Assembly: GCA_003313425.1 (NCBI GenBank)
Contig: NHZP01000012.1
Coordinates: 806,001-870,000, forward strand
Direction: 5' to 3'
Source: Pseudopyrenochaeta lycopersici
Lineage: Eukaryota; Ascomycota; Dothideomycetes; Pleosporales; Pseudopyrenochaetaceae
Length of the DNA: 64,000 nucleotides
A program made the translations under genes and the position numbers. The notes below the pieces were generated by a model. The model had not been told where the DNA came from. It was given only the letters and a program-made list of their open reading frames with translations, and searched no databases. This document shows, piece by piece, positions 58,145 to 64,000 of the stretch. Position 1 is the first letter of the stretch; every line of letters begins with the position of its first letter.

Positions 58145-58330
58145 TGTCGCAGGCCAAGGCATTATCTCAGGGAACCTGAGGAAGAACTGCATTAGTAATC
58201 TTACCATATAATCTCAAGACGTGCGGGGTCAGGTTCACCAGACTAAGACAACAACACACACACAATACAACTCTGCTGTTCATTATCAATTATTTTGACT
58301 TCTCATCATTTTAGCACGTCCAGTGCGACA
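58145..58330 (+). repeat. Right LTR, 186 bp
   Basis: Pairs with the left LTR; followed by TATAT at 58331-58335. Confidence 0.9.
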
Positions 58331-58484
58331 TATATAATTGTTATCGGAATCGGCTTCTAACCAATCACACTTCCTTAAACGGTACAGGTAATATTCGGCC
58401 GTTGGGGCTCAGCCACTGCCCCACTTTTATCCTAAACTCGCTGCTGAAAGTTTGCATGTCACTTACAAGCTATACTACTTAGCA

Positions 58485-60809
58485 ATGCCGCTGCTTTCTC
58501 TAGCGAATGAGCTAATCTGTTCCATATCGGAGACCCTGACATCAGAGAGGGATATAAACGCCTTTGCGCAAACCAACCATCGCCTTTACCGTCTGCTAAA
58601 CGACTATCTCTACCGTCACAACATACAAGAGTCTGGAAGCTCCGCGTTATTGTGGGCTGCGCAATGTGGGCAAGAGGCAACAGCTGAAAAGTTGCTAGGA
58701 AATAGAAAAATTAAACAAGCTATAGGGGGCTACTACTGGGCACCGCTCTGTGTGGCGGCAAAGACGGGGCAAGAAGGGATAGTTAGGCTGCTGCTGGCGA
58801 TAGGCGCCGACGCCAATGCGCAGTCTCAATGGGAGGACTCAATTGATGCGGCTTTGGCTGAAGGCCACGGGCAGTTTGTGAAGCTGATGCTCGCGCACCG
58901 TGGAAATTACACCACCGCACTCCAGGCAGCATTAGCAGAAGGTCAGGAACAGATAGTGGAATTGTTGCTAGAAAAGGGCGACGAAATCAGGCTGCCAGAT
59001 GGAGAGTTTGGCGACGCGCTCCAAAACGCTTCAGCTAGAGGTCATGAGCAGACCGTGAAACTGTTACTGTACAGTAGTACTGGAGTCAACGCCCAGCGCG
59101 AAGAACTTAGCAAAGCTCTCTGGGCAGCTTCAGTTGGGCGTCATGCGCGGATTGTAAAGCTGCTGTTAGACAAGGGCGCTGATGCCAACGCTCGCGTTGG
59201 TTGGTCCGATAGCGCGCTCCAGGCGGCTTCAAGGAAGGGCGACGAACAGATTGTAAAGATGCTATTGGACAATGGTGCTGAGGTCAACAATTGGCCTGGA
59301 GAAGGCTCTGACGCACTCCAGTCGGCTTCAGGTGGAGGCAATGAGGAAGTTGTGAAACTGCTGCTAGATAATGGCGCCGATATTAACGCTCGGTGCGGAG
59401 GCAGCAACGCGCTTGGGGCGGCTTCAATGGCTGGCCACGAACAAATAGTAAAGCTCCTCCTAGATAGGGGTGCCAGTGTAATCACTGTGAGTGAATCTTG
59501 GTATGGATCGCACAGCAGGCCCCTTCAGTCAGCATCAGGCCAGGGCTTCGAAGAGATTGTAAAGCTATTGCTAGATAAGGGCGCCGACGTTAATGCTCCG
59601 GGTGGATCTCAGGGTACCGCACTCCAGAGGGCTGTATGTGGAGGCTCAGATCAGTTGATAAAGCTGTTGCTTGATAGGGGCGCTGATGTTAACGCTGAGG
59701 GTGGGGCTGAGAGTGGGATTGGGGGTGAGGAAGAAGGCAACGCACTTTGCAGAGCATCAAAGAGGGGCCGTGAGCAGGTTGTGAAGCTGCTGCTAGATAG
59801 GGGCGCTGACATTAACGCCCCGGATAGCGTGAATGGCAGCGCACTTTATGCGGCCTTAGATGGCGAGCATGCGCAAGTTGTGAAGCTGCTTCTCGAAAAA
59901 GGTATCGACGTTAACATTCAGGGCGGATATTACGGCAATGCACTTCAGATGGCTTTGATTATTGGCGATAAGCAGACTGCGAAGCTACTGCTAGAAATGG
60001 GTGTCGATGTTAACGCACAGGGGGGATATTACGGCAATGCACTTCAGACGGCCGCAGCTTTCGGCCACGAGCAGATTGTGAAGCTGCTGCTAGAGAAGGG
60101 TGCAAACATTGACGCTCAGGGAGGTTATTATGGCAACGCGCTTCAGGCGGCTTCATCAAATCACAAGCGGAGTGCGGAGGTGCTGCTGAACCATGGCGCA
60201 GATGTCCACGCCCAGGGTGGAGTCTACGGCAGCGCGCTGCAGGCGGCTTCAGCTGGAGGACAAGAGCACGTTGTCAAGCTACTGCTGGCAAAGGGTGTCG
60301 ATGTCAATGCTCAGGGCGGAGAGAAGGAAAATGCTCTAATTGCAGCGTCAATGGGTGACGACGTGCGGATTGTAAAGCTCCTACTTGACAGCGGCGCCGG
60401 GCTCGACGCGCAAGGTACCTTGCAGAGAGCATTGTACGCGGCTTGCACTTATGGGGGGAGAGAAATTGTAGAGCTCCTACTGAAGAGCGGCGCCGATGTC
60501 AACGCACAAGGTGGATCATCCGCCGACGCACTCGAGCGGGCCGCATTGTGCGGCGACGAGCAGATTGTAAAAATGCTGCTCGACAATGGCGCTGATGTCA
60601 ATGGTTCAGACGAACAGTCTTATAACGCACTTTACGCAGCTGCAAATGAAGGCTTTGAGCACATTGTGAAGTTGCTGCTCGATAGGGGCGCTAAAGTGGA
60701 CCCTCGGAGTGAAGAGTATCGTCGGACAATCCGTAATACCGTTCATATGGAGATCTTGAAGCTGCTACTCGACAAGAATATACACCTGTCTACACAAGAA
60801 GTAGAATAG
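58485..60809 (+). CDS. F-box-like/ankyrin-repeat protein, 774 aa
   Basis: ATG at 58485 (MPLLSLANELICSISETL) is the first in frame. Residues 1-45 resemble an F-box (LANELI, then INAFAQTNHRLYRLLNDYLYRHN). From about residue 50 to the end there are roughly 20 ankyrin repeats, each near 33-35 residues, with A-x-x-x-G-x-x-x-x-V-K-L-L-L-D-x-G-A-D-V-N-A signatures. Several consecutive units near residues 480-590 share GGYYGNAL and look recently duplicated. Proteins of this layout may recruit targets to SCF ubiquitin ligases, or act in recognition; neither is shown here. The copia LTR ends 154 bp before the ATG. Codon use looks like the flanking host genes, not the element. Confidence 0.82.
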   Translation: MPLLSLANELICSISETLTSERDINAFAQTNHRLYRLLNDYLYRHNIQESGSSALLWAAQCGQEATAEKLLGNRKIKQAIGGYYWAPLCVAAKTGQEGIVRLLLAIGADANAQSQWEDSIDAALAEGHGQFVKLMLAHRGNYTTALQAALAEGQEQIVELLLEKGDEIRLPDGEFGDALQNASARGHEQTVKLLLYSSTGVNAQREELSKALWAASVGRHARIVKLLLDKGADANARVGWSDSALQAASRKGDEQIVKMLLDNGAEVNNWPGEGSDALQSASGGGNEEVVKLLLDNGADINARCGGSNALGAASMAGHEQIVKLLLDRGASVITVSESWYGSHSRPLQSASGQGFEEIVKLLLDKGADVNAPGGSQGTALQRAVCGGSDQLIKLLLDRGADVNAEGGAESGIGGEEEGNALCRASKRGREQVVKLLLDRGADINAPDSVNGSALYAALDGEHAQVVKLLLEKGIDVNIQGGYYGNALQMALIIGDKQTAKLLLEMGVDVNAQGGYYGNALQTAAAFGHEQIVKLLLEKGANIDAQGGYYGNALQAASSNHKRSAEVLLNHGADVHAQGGVYGSALQAASAGGQEHVVKLLLAKGVDVNAQGGEKENALIAASMGDDVRIVKLLLDSGAGLDAQGTLQRALYAACTYGGREIVELLLKSGADVNAQGGSSADALERAALCGDEQIVKMLLDNGADVNGSDEQSYNALYAAANEGFEHIVKLLLDRGAKVDPRSEEYRRTIRNTVHMEILKLLLDKNIHLSTQEVE

Positions 60810-62084
60810 TATGTTCAAAACTGGTCTAACGCACCATTGAGGGTAGAGTGGATGGCGCTGTTAGGCGAGGCTCTGGCTATCCTGTAAGAGCTGAAACACA
60901 TACGTAGACACTACATAAGCAAGCGCAATACACGCTTCATTCTGCAATCTGCATGCATGATGCGATGGAAATGGGTGATGGGATTCCGGTATTCACTCAA
61001 GCCTCAATAAAAGAAACGTCTTTGCCGTTCGGTTAATGCTATCGAGATTATTTTTGGGTCGGCGTCTGACACCTTGGCTGAGACGATGTTCCTATTTCGA
61101 GTCCCGGGCATGGAAGCAGGAGGGCGGTGTCTCTGATTATATTGTTTGAAGTCTATGGGCCGGTGAGGTCGCGTGTCAGTGGTAGGAATGGATGAGAGTA
61201 AGGGTCTTCAGCCTCACTTCCTCACAGCGTTCTTTACACAGACGGCTGTTGTGGGTAGCTGCACTAGGGTTTGATTGGACTGTTGATTGTCACTGGTAGT
61301 CGTACTCGCACGGGACAGGTGCTCATTCTTTGCCAACATAGCCGGCGATGAGGCCAAATGAGCGAGCATCGTAATGTTGGACGCACGGTGCGACGAGATG
61401 AAAGACAAGCCAGATGTATGGAGATTCACCCCCTTTCAAGGACAAATTGCATTGTGCGAGTTCGGACGAGAGATGACGCGGCAGCCCTGAATCATGGAGA
61501 TTGTAAGTCGCGCTGTCCCGTCTGGTGCGTGACTTGTCCCCACGGAGGGAAGGTGCAATTGTGGCACAAGAAAGACCCCCCAAGGCTCACCCACGGCCCA
61601 GTCTACAAGAGGAGACACGACGTGCATTTGTTTAGATGGGCTTCAAAAGGAGCATCAAGATGGCACACGACTGTGGCGGTGCGCGCGTATTCGGCACACT
61701 AGGGGCCGTTCGAACCGAGCGAGACGGGGGCGGCGAAGCGCTAAGTGGCTGGGCTGACGACAACCATCACCAATCTCAAACCAAACCGCTGGTCAAGCCG
61801 TAGACGCTGATCTTGGCAGCCGACGACGCGCATGTCTTACCTGGCAGACGGGCTTTGCTGAAACCGGGCCTCGATGTTGATGCTCCACTTTATCCTCGAC
61901 ATCAACACTGGAGGTTGACTCTTCTCAGCGCCACTCTTCTGCATCGTTTGTTTGCGAGCGTGCGTTTTTGTCCTTTTTGCTTCTCAGTGCGTCAAGGCGG
62001 TCTCGCACGCTCCTTTCTTGGTAGACACTTCTTTATTCACGACGGTCCCTTCCTGTACGCCTGCGCCCTTCGACCACATTCGCA
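60810..62084. other. Intergenic region
   Basis: About 1.3 kb. Overlapping open frames at 61200-61700 on both strands show no family resemblance. The last ~150 bp is pyrimidine-rich and probably promoter of the esterase gene. Confidence 0.4.
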
Positions 62085-63036
62085 ATGATACCCCGGGCCA
62101 CCTTCTCAGCCCTCCTTTACGCAGCAACCGCCCTGGCTGTCTGCACAAAACTCGAAAACTGCCCGCAGTTCGAACACCTCAAAACCAGCGATTGCCAAAC
62201 ATACCACCACTTTCTCGCAAGAGGTTCCACATCACCATATCCCGGTCACGTAATCGAGACGGTCGGCAAGGTCTGCAATGCGCTGAACACGAACGAAACC
62301 CCTAATGCGTGCGGGTATGAGGACGTCGAGTACTGGGCTATGAACGGTGGAGACAGGTGGTGCATCTCGTCGCATGAAGGTGCAGTAAACGGTGCTGCAC
62401 AGATGAGAAACTACACGGCAAGGTGTCCAGACAGCCATCTGATCCTCATGGGATTCAGCCAGGGCGGAAGCGTTATGCTGGACGTGCTGGGAGGCGGTGG
62501 TGGCGAGCTTTGGGGATGCGAGCAGGAACAGAACCCAAAGATGAACAGCACTTCGGCACCAGGCTCGAAAGGTATGGCTACAGCAATCTTGTCATCCTTC
62601 ACTGTCGCTCAAGGGGCATACTGACATTTCTTTAGTTGCTGCAGCCCTCGCCTTCGGACCGACACGGCGCTCTGCCAACCAGACTTGGACAAAGGGCGGT
62701 GGCGAGGCATACCGCGGTGCCCGTCCCCGAACAGCAGAGCAGCTCACTGGCCTGCAGCCCTACGCCGATGCCGGTGTTCTCCGCGAGTACTGCCAGCCTG
62801 GCGATCCCATCTGTGCACCAGAATCGGAAAACACGGACATGTCTAAGCACTTGGATTACTTCGACAAATGGGGCGATGAGGCCGCGGCCTGGGTTATCGA
62901 TTTGGCAAGAAAGGCTGAAGGCGGCAACACTACATCACCGGATCAGACTTCGGGAGCGGGCGACGTGTTGAGGAAGACCATTGAGCACCCTATTGCGAAC
63001 GTCTTCATCTTGCTTTTTGTGCTGTTTGGCTTATAG
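62085..63036 (+). CDS. Cutinase/acetylxylan-esterase family (CE5) protein, probably GPI-anchored
   Basis: Join 62085-62571 and 62636-63036 gives 295 residues; the 64-bp intron is GTATGG...TTTAG. MIPRATFSALLYAATALA is a signal peptide. GFSQGG carries nucleophile Ser125. The catalytic Asp is probably in CQPGDPICAP and the His in SKHLDYF, the usual CE5 order. Paired Cys residues fit the disulphides of the family. After the domain comes a Ser/Thr/Gly-rich linker (GGNTTSPDQTSGAGDV) and a hydrophobic end (NVFILLFVLFGL), which looks like a GPI-attachment signal. CE5 enzymes hydrolyse cutin or acetylated xylan outside the cell. An anchored form would act at the cell surface. Confidence 0.85.
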
Positions 63037-64000
63037 TAAGTCGCTTTTCGCATACCTGCATCCTACCATAGACGCATATACCAGGATAGACCGGAGTCGG
63101 AGAATTACAGTTCAAATGGAGACTTATACCCCACAGTTTCGTTATCCGCAAATTCGCCTCTTGGAAGGCTTCATCCGCTCGTCTATCATCGTATACGCCC
63201 GTCAACACTAGCGACACCGTGTGAGCGGCTGTGCCCGAAGCCATCGCGTAGTGGCGGGGGACAAGACTCGTATTGACCATTGTCTTGGATAGGCTTGGCA
63301 GCGTTTGAAGTGGCGATAGCCTATCCCGGTTCTAAGGCGAGGAAGCAGAAGGATCATGCTGGGATGATAACCGAATTGACCTTGCGTTGTCGCACTGTCG
63401 ACCGCCGAAGGAACTGAGAAGACCGCGGATGGATGTGGGAAGAGACAAGTTTATATCATTGTCGCAACTATTAAGATACCCTTCAGCGCATTGTACCATA
63501 TTATACATATACAGCATTTAGTACTAGCCGACTGGTCGGTAAATAGACTTCATATCTTTACATGAGCGTTTGGTGTAAATTTGTAAATCCACCCCACTAA
63601 AGCCCGCGGCAGGGCGATCGTGTCACTGCACATAGATTGGCGATTAAGTAGAGTGGTTGTGAATCCTTAGGCCAACGACCTCATCGCTTCACACTACAGG
63701 CAGAGTAATCATACGCGACATCACCGTGGTCAATTCTTCTACTCCCTTGATCATTCCATCACCAATACCTCTCCTGAAAACATCACCCATTTCTCACGCT
63801 TCAGACGGTCCGCCCCATTTGTGCACTTATCTTGCGTTTCCTTTCGACAATATAGTGTCATGCAGACCCGCTAGCCACACCCTGCATATCCACCTTCCCA
63901 TCTCGATCAGCCCTACACATTCCCATCCTCGGCGCAGATCAGATGTAGACAGCCAAAATTTGTCCGACACGCCCCATCTCACAGCCAAAAGTGCTCTTCC
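63037..64000. other. Right-hand end, no gene recognised
   Basis: About 960 bp after the esterase gene. Short open frames only. The final ~250 bp is CT-rich and could be the promoter or 5' UTR of a gene beyond the window. Confidence 0.4.

Larger units (their letters stand above)
52843..58330 (+). mobile_element. Ty1/copia LTR retrotransposon, RIP-damaged, 5488 bp
   Basis: Two 186-bp LTRs (52843-53028 and 58145-58330) begin TGTCGCA and end TGCGACA. The element is flanked by TATAT on both sides. A G-run at 58136-58142 before the right LTR is a likely polypurine tract. A TGGTAG-containing stretch just after the left LTR may be the primer-binding site. The interior is very AT-rich and crowded with stop codons. 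The integrase-before-reverse-transcriptase order makes it copia-like. Confidence 0.92.

Noticed and set aside
61200..61700. One or more genes in the spacer before the esterase
   Set aside because: Overlapping frames on both strands with no conserved motif, no signal sequence and no consistent splice signals.

Overview
The window looks like nuclear DNA of a filamentous ascomycete, most probably a plant-associated Dothideomycete (Pleosporales-like). Reasons: genes are split by short introns (about 46-67 bp, GT...AG, with CTRAY-like branch sites); there are HET, NB-ARC/TPR and 2EXR/F-box-like families; and there are two transposons whose interiors carry CpA-to-TpA mutations typical of repeat-induced point mutation (RIP). 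Plant cell-wall and cuticle enzymes are present (PL4 rhamnogalacturonan lyase, GH79, cutinase-type esterase). No species is claimed. Exon joins were made by eye from splice signals and reading phase.

Left part (1-17 kb) is mostly ordinary: a P450 tail, a GH79 glycosidase, a large 2EXR/F-box-like nuclear protein, two convergent DHA1-type MFS exporters, a TPMT-family methyltransferase, an OTU deubiquitinase and an SRPK-like kinase.

The middle (17-35 kb) is accessory in character. It holds a 37-bp tandem array, a tiny three-exon gene and a decayed HET-domain gene. It also holds the most interesting locus: a divergent gene pair at 22819-27049. One gene encodes a SesB-like alpha/beta hydrolase with a repetitive linker and a short C-terminal motif. 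The other encodes an NB-ARC/TPR NOD-like receptor whose 35-residue first exon carries a similar motif. This is the layout of fungal amyloid-signalling NLR/effector pairs (HET-S/NWD2-like, sigma/SesB-like), in which the receptor N-terminus templates the fold of the effector C-terminus and activates it. The pair shares a 226-bp promoter region containing direct repeats.

The right part (28-64 kb) mixes metabolic genes with further family genes and mobile elements. Metabolic genes are an ACS-type MFS permease, PL4 lyase, aldo/keto reductase, AAAP amino-acid permease and cutinase-type esterase. Alongside them are a WW protein, an intact HET protein, an F-box/ankyrin protein and three small 2EXR-like genes. 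A RIP-damaged pogo/Fot1-like DNA transposon has 45-bp TIRs and a TA target duplication. A RIP-damaged Ty1/copia LTR retrotransposon has 186-bp LTRs and a TATAT duplication. Each element sits just upstream of a host gene.

No rRNA, convincing tRNA or CRISPR array was seen.
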